A stretch of DNA of 10,468 bases from Bacteroidales bacterium (GTDB lineage Bacteria > Bacteroidota > Bacteroidia > Bacteroidales > NBLH01), in contig JAOZNO010000071.1 in assembly GCA_029933755.1 (NCBI GenBank), positions 1 through 10,468 on the forward strand, read 5' to 3'. Below the pieces are notes generated by a model, which saw only the letters and a program-made list of their open reading frames with translations, did not search any database and was not told the origin of the DNA. Positions 1-8,292 of the stretch are shown one piece after another. Position 1 is the first letter of the stretch; each line of letters starts with the position of its first letter. A program made the position numbers and the translations under genes.

Positions 1-876
1 ATAAAAAATGATTTTCTTCAAATAAGTGTGAAAAAAACTGGTGCTGAACTTTGTAGCCTAAAATCATTAAAAAGCGATATAGAGTATCTATGGGATGCAA
101 ATCAGGATGTGTGGGCATCACATGCACCAAACTTGTTTCCAATAATAGGGTGTTTGAAAGACAATGGTTTTTTATACCAGGGTAAAGAATACAATTGTCC
201 AAAACATGGATTTATCAGGAATAATAAAGACATTTTTTTAATTGAACAAACAAGTAGCACCCTTACTTTTGGATTAAAGTACAATGACGAATACTTAAAA
301 ATATATCCTTTCAAATTTGAATATCGTATTAAATACATTTTAAAAGACAATAATTTATTAGTCGAACATAAAATATTTAATCACGGTGATGAAATAATGT
401 TATTTTCATTGGGTGGCCATCCCGGTTTTAAATGTCCTATTCATGAAAATGAAAACTATAATGATTATTATCTTGAATTTGAAAAAAAAGAGACTGCTCA
501 AACATGGAGCGTACAAAAGGATGGACTTATAGGCAAAGAGCTTAAGTCTGTTTTCGACAAACCAAATATCATTAATTTACATAAACACCTATTTGATGAG
601 GATGCATTGATTTTTAAAAACCTGAATTCGTCCAGAATAAGTCTAAAAAGTAAAAAATCAAATCAAATTCTTATCATGGATTTTAAGGATTTTCCATATT
701 TGGGTATCTGGGCTAAACCAAATGCAAAATATGTTTGTATTGAACCCTGGATTGGAATTGCAGACAGTTTTGATACTGATCAAAATTTCGAAAACAAAGA
801 AGCTCTAATAAAGCTTGAATCAAAAAAGAGTTTTAATGCAACTTATTCTATTGCTATTGAAGAAAGTTCTAATTAG
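1..876 (+). CDS. Aldose 1-epimerase family protein (LacX/YeaD-type), 5' end outside the window
   Basis: Probable cytoplasmic mutarotase of the galactose mutarotase-like fold, interconverting alpha and beta anomers of a sugar or sugar phosphate. The frame is open to base 1, and the residues before the GTG at 28 (IKNDFLQIS) continue the usual N-terminal strand of this family, so that GTG is not the real start and the gene begins left of the window. Family blocks seen: YLWDA with FPIIG (bases 85-150), a KHGF His at 205-207, a GGHPGF His at 418-420 and a CIEPW Glu at 742-744. By analogy with GalM these two His and the Glu would be the catalytic set. The end (EALIKLESKKSF, then a TYSIAI strand) is typical and looks complete. 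It lies 207 bp upstream of a mannosidase, fitting a sugar-use locus. The exact substrate cannot be read from sequence. Confidence 0.88.
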   Translation: MKNDFLQISVKKTGAELCSLKSLKSDIEYLWDANQDVWASHAPNLFPIIGCLKDNGFLYQGKEYNCPKHGFIRNNKDIFLIEQTSSTLTFGLKYNDEYLKIYPFKFEYRIKYILKDNNLLVEHKIFNHGDEIMLFSLGGHPGFKCPIHENENYNDYYLEFEKKETAQTWSVQKDGLIGKELKSVFDKPNIINLHKHLFDEDALIFKNLNSSRISLKSKKSNQILIMDFKDFPYLGIWAKPNAKYVCIEPWIGIADSFDTDQNFENKEALIKLESKKSFNATYSIAIEESSN

Positions 877-927
877 TGCGTGTCTCGTAAAGTTGAGAAT
901 ATTCATTTAAGTAAGGTTTCTTGTTAA

Positions 928-1022
928 TTTGTTAGAGAGTACGCAGTTCTCAGTAGGCAGAAAAGATGCTGTACTACAAGAAGTTGCCGACTGAATACTG
1001 AGAACTGCAGACTTTTAACAAA
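928..1022. repeat. Long imperfect inverted repeat with a perfect 13-bp core
   Basis: The arm GCAGTTCTCAGTA at 943-955 is the exact reverse complement of TACTGAGAACTGC at 996-1008. A second exact pair, TTTGTTA at 928-934 with TAACAAA at 1016-1022, lies outside it, with imperfect pairing between. Inside the loop, GGCA (956-959) can pair with TGCC (985-988), leaving a 7-base bulge. The element fills most of the gap between the epimerase and the mannosidase. It could be a REP-like or MITE-like intergenic palindrome, or an RNA hairpin ending upstream transcription. Only four T residues follow the core, so it is not a classical intrinsic terminator. Confidence 0.75.
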
Positions 1023-1083
1023 ATGTAAAAAAATAAATTATTACAAAATAATTGACATTATAGACAAAGTATCTAATTAGAAA

Positions 1084-4000
1084 ATGTATATCATGAAAAT
1101 TGACAAGGTACTTTCATTAATAATGCTAATGCTGATATTAGCCTGGTCTCAAGATTCTTATGGGCAAGCAGAATATGACATTTCAAAAGAAAGAGTGATA
1201 TATACTGTAGGATATACGCATTTAGATTCACAATACGAGTGGGATTACAAAACCACAGTGAGCGAATATCTAAAAAACACCATGGAAGAAAACTTCCGAT
1301 TGTTTGAAAAGTATCCTGATTATGTTTTCAATTTTACAGGTTCGCGCCGTTACCGTTTAATGGCGGAATATTATCCTGAGCTTTTTAAAACGCTAAGAGA
1401 ACATATTGCTAAAGAACGTTGGTTTGTATCCGGATCCAGTGTTGATGAAGGTGAAGTAAATGTTTCCTCATCTGAATCCGTTATCCGGCAGGTTCTGTAT
1501 GGGAATAATTATTTTCGCAAAGAATTTGAAAAAGAAAGTGTAGATTATATGTTGCCCGATTGCTTCGGATTTGTAGCTAGCCTTCCATCGGTATTGCATC
1601 ATACAGGTCTTATTGGTTTTTCAACTCAAAAATTAACAGCAAGTAGTGGTGTCCCTGCGGCATTACCTTTACCTTTTAATATTGGTGTTTGGAATGGTCC
1701 GGATGGTAAAGGATTGATTTCAGTTTTGGATGCAACGGATTATGATGGTGATATTTTGCCTCGTTTAGATATTGATTCTAAATGGGTGAATCGTTTGGCT
1801 AAGGATGAAGAAAAGTATGGAATTCTATTTGGATACCGATATTATGGCGCAGGCGATATGGGTGGCGGACTTCGTGAAAGGGATTTAGTAAATCTTGAAG
1901 GAAGTATGAATAGACCTGATAGCAAACTAAAGGTTATATTAACGTCCTCTGACCAAATGTTTAAGGATATAACACCCGAAATTGAAAAAAAATTACCCGT
2001 TTTTTCAGGTGACCTTTTTTTGATTGAACACAGTGCCGGTTCACAAACCTCTCAAACATTCATGAAGAGATTGAATCGCAAAAATGAAGAGCTTGCCCAA
2101 ATTTCAGAGGGAATGGCATTAATGGCAAATTATTTAACAGATGCAAGATATCCTATTGAAAAACTAAATAACGCCTGGGAGTTGGTTCTTGGAAGCCAAA
2201 TGCATGATATATTGCCCGGTACTTCAATACCAAGTGCTTATAATCTCTCTTGGAATGATGAATTTATTGCACAAAATGGATTTTCAAACGTTTTTAAAAG
2301 TGCAGCTGGTGATGTTTCATCACAACTAAATACAAAAACAAAAGGCAGAGCAGTTACCATTTATAACCCGGTAGCAGTTTTCAGGGAAGATATTTGTACT
2401 GTTGAATTGGAATATACTACTGTTCCAGCTTATATTAAAGTTTATAACACAAAAGGAAAGGAAGTCCCATCTCAAATAATTTCCAGAAAAGATCATAAAA
2501 TAAAAATTATTTTTGTTGCCGAAATTCCATCAATGGGTGTTGTCGTTTATGATGTGCGGAAATCATCCACTCCATCAATATTAAGAACAAAATCTTTATC
2601 TATTGAAGGAAATGCAATGGAGAATGAGTATTATAAAGTATATTTTAATGATAAAGGAGACATTTCAAGCATTCTTGATAAAAAAATGAATCAGGAAATA
2701 CTTTCAAAGCCAGCTCGTTTAGAGTTTTTGAAAGAGAGCCCAAAAAGAGAACCATCCTGGAATATGTATTGGTATGATCGAAAAAACCCGGCATTTGCCT
2801 ATATGAACGAGGATGTTTCCATTAAAATGATTGAATCCGGCCCTGTTCGTGTTGCTTTTGAAGTTTCCCGTAAAGGGCAGAACTCCAGCATAACACAAAT
2901 TGTTAGCCTTTCAGTAGGAGAAGCAGGTAAAAGACTTGAACTGGCAAACAAAATCGATTGGCAATCAACAGGGGTAAGCTTAAAAGCATCTTTCCCTTTT
3001 ACTGCTGAAAATGATAATGCAACTTACAATATGGGAGTTGGAACAGTTCAGCGTAATACAAACCATGAAAAGAAATTTGAAGTCCCATCTAAAAAATGGC
3101 TTGATCTTACTGATAAATCAGGAGAATTTGGAGTTTCTATACTAGAAGATTGTAGATATGGTTCAGATAAACCGGACAACAACACATTGCGTTTGACTTT
3201 ACAATATACACCATCAGCTGATCGCTGCCCAAGCTGGCTTTATCAGGCAACTCAGGACTGGGGAATCCATGATGTAAAATACGCATTATACAGCCATTCA
3301 GGTGACTGGTCAGAAAGCGAAACACAATGGCAAGCTGAATTTTTAAATAAACCATTAATCGCTTTTGAATCTCCTAAGCATTCAGGTAAATTAGGAAAAA
3401 AATTCTCTTTTATAAGCATTAGCAGGCCAGAAGTTGGCGTAATGGCTTTAAAAAAAGCAGAAAAAAGTGATTACTATATTGTGAGGATAAATGAACTTTC
3501 AGGAAAGGATATAAACGAAGTTAGTATGAAATTCCCTGGTAACATTATTGATGCATATGAGATCAATGGTCAGGAACAAAAAATAGGAGCAGCAAAAATT
3601 TCCGGGAATAACCTTAATTTTGATATATCGCACTATACTATTCGTAGTTTTGCAGTAAAGTTAGCATCTAAAAAACAACTTGAATTTAAACAAGCGACAG
3701 TTAATCTTCCTTATGATGAAGATGTTATGAGTTTTGATGATTACCGTATGGATGGAGATTTTACGAGTAGACGTGTTGACCCAATTTACCATTGGAGCGT
3801 TGAAACCTATCCTGCAGAAATGATACCAAAGGAATTGATTAGTGACGGCATAAGATTTAAAATGGGAAGCACGGATAACTTTACAAACAATGCAGTTAAT
3901 TGTAAAGGACAAGATTTAAATTTACCTTCAGGTGACTATAATAAGCTTTATATCCTTGCGGCTGCAACAGAAGATACAAAAGGAGATTTTGTAGTAAATG

Positions 4001-4377
4001 GGAAAACTACAAATTTAAATATTGCTAAGTGGCATGGCTATATTGGTTCACACTATGACAGGATATTTGACAAAGACGAATATACTGTCCTTGAAATAAA
4101 AGCACCGTATTTAAAGCAAGATAACATAGCCTGGTTTGCATCGCATCATCATTTTGGCTATCCTTCTGCTAATGTTCCTTATGAGTATTCCTATATTTTT
4201 AAGTATGAAATAAATCTGGAACAAAAAGCTGATAAAATCATTTTACCTAACAACTCCAAAATTAAAATATTAGCAATAACTCTTGCAAAGAATAATGGAG
4301 ATAATATTCAATTATTGCAGCCTTTGTATGATGATTTCAAAGAAAATAAACCTTACGAGTTGAGAAATAGTAAATAA
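1084..4377 (+). CDS. Secreted GH38-family alpha-mannosidase
   Basis: Retaining, metal-dependent exo-alpha-mannosidase expected in the periplasm. Residues 1-27 are a Sec signal peptide (MKIDK, hydrophobic LSLIMLMLILAW, then SYG/Q). GH38 signatures in order: H46-x-D48 in YTHLDSQ (zinc ligands), D159 in LPDCFG (nucleophile position), a G-rich GAGDMGGG block near 256-262, HSAGSQTSQ near 316, and H374-D375 in MHDILPGTS (metal ligand). Beta-sandwich domains follow from about 420 to 860, then a module of about 230 residues starting at LPYDEDV and ending after HHHFGY and a strand-rich tail. At 1097 residues it is long for GH38. An in-frame TAG at 1078-1080 limits the start to ATG 1084 or ATG 1093; the second (MKIDK) gives the more usual signal peptide. 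The sugar porter follows after 66 bp. Linkage specificity is not visible. Confidence 0.92.
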   Translation: MYIMKIDKVLSLIMLMLILAWSQDSYGQAEYDISKERVIYTVGYTHLDSQYEWDYKTTVSEYLKNTMEENFRLFEKYPDYVFNFTGSRRYRLMAEYYPELFKTLREHIAKERWFVSGSSVDEGEVNVSSSESVIRQVLYGNNYFRKEFEKESVDYMLPDCFGFVASLPSVLHHTGLIGFSTQKLTASSGVPAALPLPFNIGVWNGPDGKGLISVLDATDYDGDILPRLDIDSKWVNRLAKDEEKYGILFGYRYYGAGDMGGGLRERDLVNLEGSMNRPDSKLKVILTSSDQMFKDITPEIEKKLPVFSGDLFLIEHSAGSQTSQTFMKRLNRKNEELAQISEGMALMANYLTDARYPIEKLNNAWELVLGSQMHDILPGTSIPSAYNLSWNDEFIAQNGFSNVFKSAAGDVSSQLNTKTKGRAVTIYNPVAVFREDICTVELEYTTVPAYIKVYNTKGKEVPSQIISRKDHKIKIIFVAEIPSMGVVVYDVRKSSTPSILRTKSLSIEGNAMENEYYKVYFNDKGDISSILDKKMNQEILSKPARLEFLKESPKREPSWNMYWYDRKNPAFAYMNEDVSIKMIESGPVRVAFEVSRKGQNSSITQIVSLSVGEAGKRLELANKIDWQSTGVSLKASFPFTAENDNATYNMGVGTVQRNTNHEKKFEVPSKKWLDLTDKSGEFGVSILEDCRYGSDKPDNNTLRLTLQYTPSADRCPSWLYQATQDWGIHDVKYALYSHSGDWSESETQWQAEFLNKPLIAFESPKHSGKLGKKFSFISISRPEVGVMALKKAEKSDYYIVRINELSGKDINEVSMKFPGNIIDAYEINGQEQKIGAAKISGNNLNFDISHYTIRSFAVKLASKKQLEFKQATVNLPYDEDVMSFDDYRMDGDFTSRRVDPIYHWSVETYPAEMIPKELISDGIRFKMGSTDNFTNNAVNCKGQDLNLPSGDYNKLYILAAATEDTKGDFVVNGKTTNLNIAKWHGYIGSHYDRIFDKDEYTVLEIKAPYLKQDNIAWFASHHHFGYPSANVPYEYSYIFKYEINLEQKADKIILPNNSKIKILAITLAKNNGDNIQLLQPLYDDFKENKPYELRNSK

Positions 4378-4443
4378 GAAAAAAATAGTGGTATTACTGC
4401 AAACTTTGTGGGTAATTCTTAAAAAATAATTAAACTTAAACAG

Positions 4444-5793
4444 ATGAATAAAAAACATCTAATCCTTAGTACTATAGTTGCAGCACTTGGAGGATTACTT
4501 TTTGGATTTGATACAGCAGTTATTTCAGGCACCACAGGATGGCTTGAAAAAAGCTTTAACTTATCTTCCTTTTGGCTTGGTTTTACGGTAGCGAGCGCTC
4601 TTATAGGAACTATTATCGGTGCTATTACTATAAGTAAACCTGCAGATAAATACGGTAGACGAAACACTCTTATTATTATAGCTGTCATATACTTAATCTC
4701 TGCACTTGGTAGTGCATTTGCATGGGATTGGTATTCATTTCTGTTTTTCAGATTTGTTGGAGGTTTAGCGGTTGGAGCTGCATCAGTTGTATCACCGCTA
4801 TATATAGCAGAAATATCCCCTGCAAAATATCGTGGTCGCCTTGTAGCAATTACTCAATTTAATATTGTACTGGGAATGCTTTTAGCATTTTTCTCAAATT
4901 ATATTATTACCGGATTAAATCTGGGCGATGTAGAATGGCGATGGATGTTTGGGGTTGAAGCAATACCGGCATTATTGTTTTTCGTTCTATTGTTCAGAAA
5001 TCCATGTAGTCCACGATGGTTAATTGCAAAGAACCGAATAGATGAGGCAAAACTTGTATTAGAAAAATTTGGGACTGATAATGGTAGTGTTTCTAAAGAA
5101 ATAGAAGAAATTAAAGCCTCTCTTGCTTCGGAACAAGGTGGTGAAAGTGAAACTCTACTCAGCAAAAAATATTTAAAGCCAATTTTATTGGCCGTAGCTA
5201 TAGCAATGTTTAACCAACTTTCCGGTGTAAATGCAATCTGGTATTATGCGCCTCATATATTTAAGATGGCAGGTGCAGGAGCTGAATCCGCCATGTTGCA
5301 AACCGTTTTATTGGGTGGGATAAATATAGTTCTTACGATGTTAGCCTTAGCCGTTATTGATAAATTTGGACGTAAAAAATTAATGATTATTGGTTCTGTT
5401 GGATATTTAGTAAGTCTTAGTACCGTAGCATGGGCATTTTACACTTATGGAACTGATTTTACAGATATTGGTAGTACCGTAGTTTTAAGTGGCCTCTTGA
5501 TATTTGTTGCATCCCATGCCTTTGGACAGGGAGCTGTAATATGGGTGTTCTTAAGTGAAATATTTCCTAATAAAGTTCGTGCAAAAGGTCAGGCTCTGGG
5601 TACTTTTACCCACTGGTTTATGGCAGCAATTATATCATGGACATTCCCAATGATTGCTGAAATATCTGGCGGACATACATTTGCTTTCTATGCGGTGTGT
5701 ATGGTTGCTCAACTCTTTTGGGTAATTTATATTATGCCTGAAACCAAAGGTGTTTCTCTGGAGCAAATTCAAAAGAAATTGGGAATTAAATGA
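4444..5793 (+). CDS. Sugar porter family MFS transporter (XylE/GLUT-like)
   Basis: Inner-membrane sugar or polyol transporter, probably proton-coupled, with 12 TM segments in 449 residues. Sugar-porter signatures: GGLLFGFDTAVISG (16-29), DKYGRR (68-73), PLYIAEISPAKYRGR (118-132), the PESPRW equivalent NPCSPRW (186-192), NQLSGVNAIWYYAP (257-270), DKFGRKK (306-312), WVFLSEIFPNKVR (367-379) and PETKG (432-436). Compared with my recollection of E. coli XylE, the ligand-site pair Q288/Q289 reads N257/Q258, N294 is kept as N263, W392 as W367, and Q415 reads H390. The pocket is therefore sugar-porter-like but not identical to the xylose site. It sits 66 bp after the mannosidase and 65 bp before a GDPD gene, probably in one operon. 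Mannose, another hexose or myo-inositol are all possible cargoes; sequence alone does not decide. Confidence 0.93.
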   Translation: MNKKHLILSTIVAALGGLLFGFDTAVISGTTGWLEKSFNLSSFWLGFTVASALIGTIIGAITISKPADKYGRRNTLIIIAVIYLISALGSAFAWDWYSFLFFRFVGGLAVGAASVVSPLYIAEISPAKYRGRLVAITQFNIVLGMLLAFFSNYIITGLNLGDVEWRWMFGVEAIPALLFFVLLFRNPCSPRWLIAKNRIDEAKLVLEKFGTDNGSVSKEIEEIKASLASEQGGESETLLSKKYLKPILLAVAIAMFNQLSGVNAIWYYAPHIFKMAGAGAESAMLQTVLLGGINIVLTMLALAVIDKFGRKKLMIIGSVGYLVSLSTVAWAFYTYGTDFTDIGSTVVLSGLLIFVASHAFGQGAVIWVFLSEIFPNKVRAKGQALGTFTHWFMAAIISWTFPMIAEISGGHTFAFYAVCMVAQLFWVIYIMPETKGVSLEQIQKKLGIK

Positions 5794-5858
5794 TATTGAA
5801 ATTAGATATAATAGCATTGCTAACAAAACCTATTGATACGCATAGCTAAACAAAATTA

Positions 5859-7349
5859 ATGTTGAAAAACAGAATCAATCCAGGAACAAATCCTAATAAA
5901 TTGGGTTGGAGAATAATAAATATTCTCTTTTCTATTGTCATCTCAGTTTTCATTCTTTTTTATGTTTCTATTCGGTCATATTGGCCTGATTTGAATGGAA
6001 TGCTCAAAGTTGAAACTGGCTTATCATGGAACTGGGCAGGAATACTATTTATATCTGTATTGGTTATTTTGGTATATTCATCTATTTTAACCTACAGATT
6101 ATTTTTCCTCAAAAGAAATCAATTTTGGCTGAATAAAATACTTACTCTTTTATTTACAACAATCTTTAGTTTCTGGCTAATTATTCTTTCTTTATCAGAT
6201 CAGTTAGAGTTAATTCTATTTATAACTACAATTGATTTTTATAGTCCCGTTTTATATAGCTTTCTTATTATTGCTTTGGGTTTGTTACTCCCTCGGTTCA
6301 TTAAATTATTCAAAAGCTACAGGAAAAATACTTATTCTCAAAAACCAAGAATAGTAACACTAAGCATGTTGCTATTGTATGTTGCCACATGGTTCACGCC
6401 CCTAATCTTCGTTCCAACAACGGTACAAGATATTATTCCTCCAAAACCTATAATACTAGCACATAGAGGTCTAACTTCATTAGCTCCGGAAAATACTTTA
6501 GTTGCAGGAAAACTTGCTGCAAAAACAGGAGCTGATGGATGGGAAGTTGACATAAGAATGAGTGCGGATGGTAAATTATTTTTGATGCATGATGGAAATT
6601 TCATACGCACAACAAATATTGCTAATATTTTTCCAACTCGTAAAAATGATGATATTTCAACATTCACTCTTGCTGAAATTAGACAGCTGGATGCCGGATC
6701 ATGGTTTATTGATGATGACCCTTATCAAATATTTGGTTTTGGAAAATTGAATCCCTTGGACTATAATAAATATCGTGGTTTAAAAATCCCCACGCTTGAA
6801 GAAGTAATTAATCTTACGAAAGAACGTGATCTTATATTGGATTTAGACTTAAAATCTGTATCAAGCAATCATCCCTATTTCAACAACTACGACAGTATAT
6901 TGTTTGCCCAGTTATTGTCTTCAGGTTTAGTCCCTAAAAGGATTTTATTGAGAAACAACAATGAAAAGGCAATAAATATGACCCGATTAATTAGACATAT
7001 AGGAGAAGGAGCTATTCAGGAAAGCATTGTACTGGATATAACAGCATATTTAACAAATGAGCAATATATTAACCTTCATAATGATAATATTATAATAATG
7101 GCTGGTGTAGTTAATTCACCTGAAAGGTTTTCTCAACTTTGGTGTTTGGATATGGAATATGTTTTGACAGATACTCCTCATCTGTTTACAGAAATGCCTA
7201 AACCAAATTTCCATTTTACTTGGAATCAATATTTAATGTCCTGGATAACAATTTGTCTAATCAGTTTAAGTATAGGTATATTCTTTATTAAAACATTAAA
7301 AAATAATTCGATATCTTCAACAAAACAACATTCAAAAAGAGTAAATTAA
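5859..7349 (+). CDS. Multi-pass membrane glycerophosphodiester phosphodiesterase (GDE2/GDE3-like topology)
   Basis: Hydrolyses a glycerophosphodiester-type bond, probably on the outer face of the inner membrane. Hydrophobic spans lie at about 18-38, 58-82, 92-113, 129-150 and 163-186; the GDPD domain fills about 197-445; a last span lies at 459-478. Catalytic motifs are intact: HRG (H202-R203), PENT, E229-x-D231, MHD (H244-D245), RTTN (250-253) and LDAGSWF. The usual metal-binding Glu of the I-E-I-K strand reads D330 in LDLDLK, a conservative change. The order five TM, GDPD, one TM, together with FLMHD, RTTN followed by FPTR, and the LWC block before the last helix, resembles animal GDE2/GDE3 rather than soluble GlpQ/UgpQ. 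It follows the MFS gene by 65 bp. The GDPD assignment is strong; the GDE2-like subtype is recognised from memory, not by alignment. Confidence 0.9.
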   Translation: MLKNRINPGTNPNKLGWRIINILFSIVISVFILFYVSIRSYWPDLNGMLKVETGLSWNWAGILFISVLVILVYSSILTYRLFFLKRNQFWLNKILTLLFTTIFSFWLIILSLSDQLELILFITTIDFYSPVLYSFLIIALGLLLPRFIKLFKSYRKNTYSQKPRIVTLSMLLLYVATWFTPLIFVPTTVQDIIPPKPIILAHRGLTSLAPENTLVAGKLAAKTGADGWEVDIRMSADGKLFLMHDGNFIRTTNIANIFPTRKNDDISTFTLAEIRQLDAGSWFIDDDPYQIFGFGKLNPLDYNKYRGLKIPTLEEVINLTKERDLILDLDLKSVSSNHPYFNNYDSILFAQLLSSGLVPKRILLRNNNEKAINMTRLIRHIGEGAIQESIVLDITAYLTNEQYINLHNDNIIIMAGVVNSPERFSQLWCLDMEYVLTDTPHLFTEMPKPNFHFTWNQYLMSWITICLISLSIGIFFIKTLKNNSISSTKQHSKRVN

Positions 7350-7600
7350 CTAATACCAGATATATAAATAATATATGCTATTCTAACCTGAATAATTCAT
7401 GAATTAAGCAGGCTAAATTATAGCCACAGCCACTTGGACAAAAAATACTATTTTGTAGGTTTTGGGTTTTTCAATATTATACTTAGGTTAAATTATCACG
7501 TATTTAAATCAATAAGTATGAAATAACTCATTTCTAAATAAACTATTTTTGAAACAATAAATAATTTATTAAATTTTGCTTCACAATACAAAAAGAGTAT
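7350..7600. other. 251-bp intergenic gap, likely transcription-unit boundary
   Basis: This is the longest non-coding stretch in the window. It has no open frame of note and no recognisable protein relic. It holds a 14-bp perfect palindrome TAATTCATGAATTA (7393-7406), a small hairpin GGCTA-aatta-TAGCC (7411-7425) without a T-run, a 6-bp AT stem (7438-7443 with 7451-7456), and a -7-like promoter motif near its end. Its size, compared with gaps of 6-75 bp elsewhere, suggests that the HAD phosphatase and the genes after it are transcribed from their own promoter. Confidence 0.5.
7544..7551 (+). promoter_or_regulatory. Candidate Bacteroidota -7 promoter element
   Basis: TATTTTTG matches the Bacteroidota -7 consensus TAnnTTTG exactly and lies 49 bases before the HAD phosphatase start, a normal leader length. 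No TTG is seen at the expected -33 spacing, and an 8-bp AT-rich match can occur by chance, so this is tentative. Confidence 0.35.
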
Positions 7601-8236
7601 ATGAAAGATTATTCGGTCTATCTTTTTGACATGGATGGAACATTGGTTGATACTGAGCCATTAAAAGCTAAAGCTTTATCAAAAACTTGTGGCATTTTTG
7701 GTAATAAAGTTAATCCAGATATATATAAAGTGGTGATGGGTGAAAGTTGGTCAAATGTAAGCTCTTATTTTTTTAAAACTGCCCAAATAGAACCAAACGT
7801 AGATGAGTTTAATGCAAAATTCAGAAAAATCTATCAGGAATTACTCCGTAATCAATTGAGTTTAAACTCAAATGCAAAAGAACTATTAGTGAGACTTAGA
7901 GAATTAGGGAAAAAAGTAGGACTTGTTAGTTCTGCCTTTAAATGGATGGTTAATCAAGTGCTTACACAAGTTAAATTAGTTGATTTTTTTGATGTGTTAA
8001 TAACTCAAGAAGATGTCATTGAGCACAAGCCTAATCCGGAAGCATATTTATTAGCACTAAAACGGCTTTCCGTATGCAGTTCAGAAGTGTTAATTTTTGA
8101 AGACTCAAACGCAGGCTTGACAGCAGCAAATAAAGCAAATTGCGATGCAGTTGCGTTTAAACATGAGTTTAATACGAATAATGATTTAAGTTTGGCTATT
8201 AAAGTAATTTCGGATTTTAATGAGATTCGTGTATAA
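7601..8236 (+). CDS. HAD-superfamily hydrolase, beta-phosphoglucomutase-like phosphatase
   Basis: Cytoplasmic phosphatase or phosphomutase of HAD subfamily IA acting on a small phosphorylated metabolite, typically a sugar or polyol phosphate. All four HAD motifs are present: I, D10-x-D12 in LFDMDGTLVDTEPL; II, S110/S111 in GLVSSAF; III, K143 in EHKPNPEAY; IV, E167-D168 in LIFEDSNAGL. The helical cap lies between motifs I and II (about 17-90). At 211 residues it has the usual length and no signal peptide. It starts the second half of the cluster, after a 251-bp gap with a candidate promoter, and a secreted GDPD follows 56 bp later. This context suggests dephosphorylation of a product of the locus, but the families around it act outside the cytoplasm, so the substrate would have to be imported or made inside. 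Phosphatase and mutase activity cannot be told apart here. Confidence 0.9.
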   Translation: MKDYSVYLFDMDGTLVDTEPLKAKALSKTCGIFGNKVNPDIYKVVMGESWSNVSSYFFKTAQIEPNVDEFNAKFRKIYQELLRNQLSLNSNAKELLVRLRELGKKVGLVSSAFKWMVNQVLTQVKLVDFFDVLITQEDVIEHKPNPEAYLLALKRLSVCSSEVLIFEDSNAGLTAANKANCDAVAFKHEFNTNNDLSLAIKVISDFNEIRV

Positions 8237-8292
8237 GAAGATTCATTATTTTATAGAATACAGAACACACATTTGAATTTAAATATCTACAA

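Noticed and set aside
1052..1080. TTGACA at 1052-1057 with an AT-rich stretch about 17 bases later, resembling a sigma-70 promoter before the mannosidase
   Set aside because: Bacteroidota use a different consensus, the second box (AATTAG) is a poor match, and it would leave almost no leader before ATG 1084.
3137..3912. Minus-strand open frames inside the mannosidase gene
   Set aside because: They lie antisense within a clearly conserved GH38 coding sequence and show no recognisable domain.
4401..4408. AAACTTTG before the MFS gene as a -7 box
   Set aside because: It lacks the initial T of TAnnTTTG and has no TTG at the -33 distance. The 66-bp gap fits co-transcription with the mannosidase.
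5812..5822. Short palindrome TAGCA-t-TGCTA between the MFS and membrane GDPD genes
   Set aside because: Five-bp arms in AT-rich DNA with no T-run; too weak to call a terminator or operator.
6338..6667. 109-codon minus-strand frame inside the membrane GDPD gene
   Set aside because: It is antisense to the conserved catalytic motifs of the GDPD domain; its composition is a shadow of that coding frame.
7393..7406. 14-bp perfect palindrome TAATTCATGAATTA as an operator
   Set aside because: About one such palindrome is expected by chance in an AT-rich window of this length, and there is no regulator gene or second copy. It is noted only in the gap description.
8261..8275. CACATTTG before the secreted GDPD as a -7 box
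   Set aside because: One mismatch to TAnnTTTG, no -33 element, and only 56 bp from the previous gene, so read-through is simpler.
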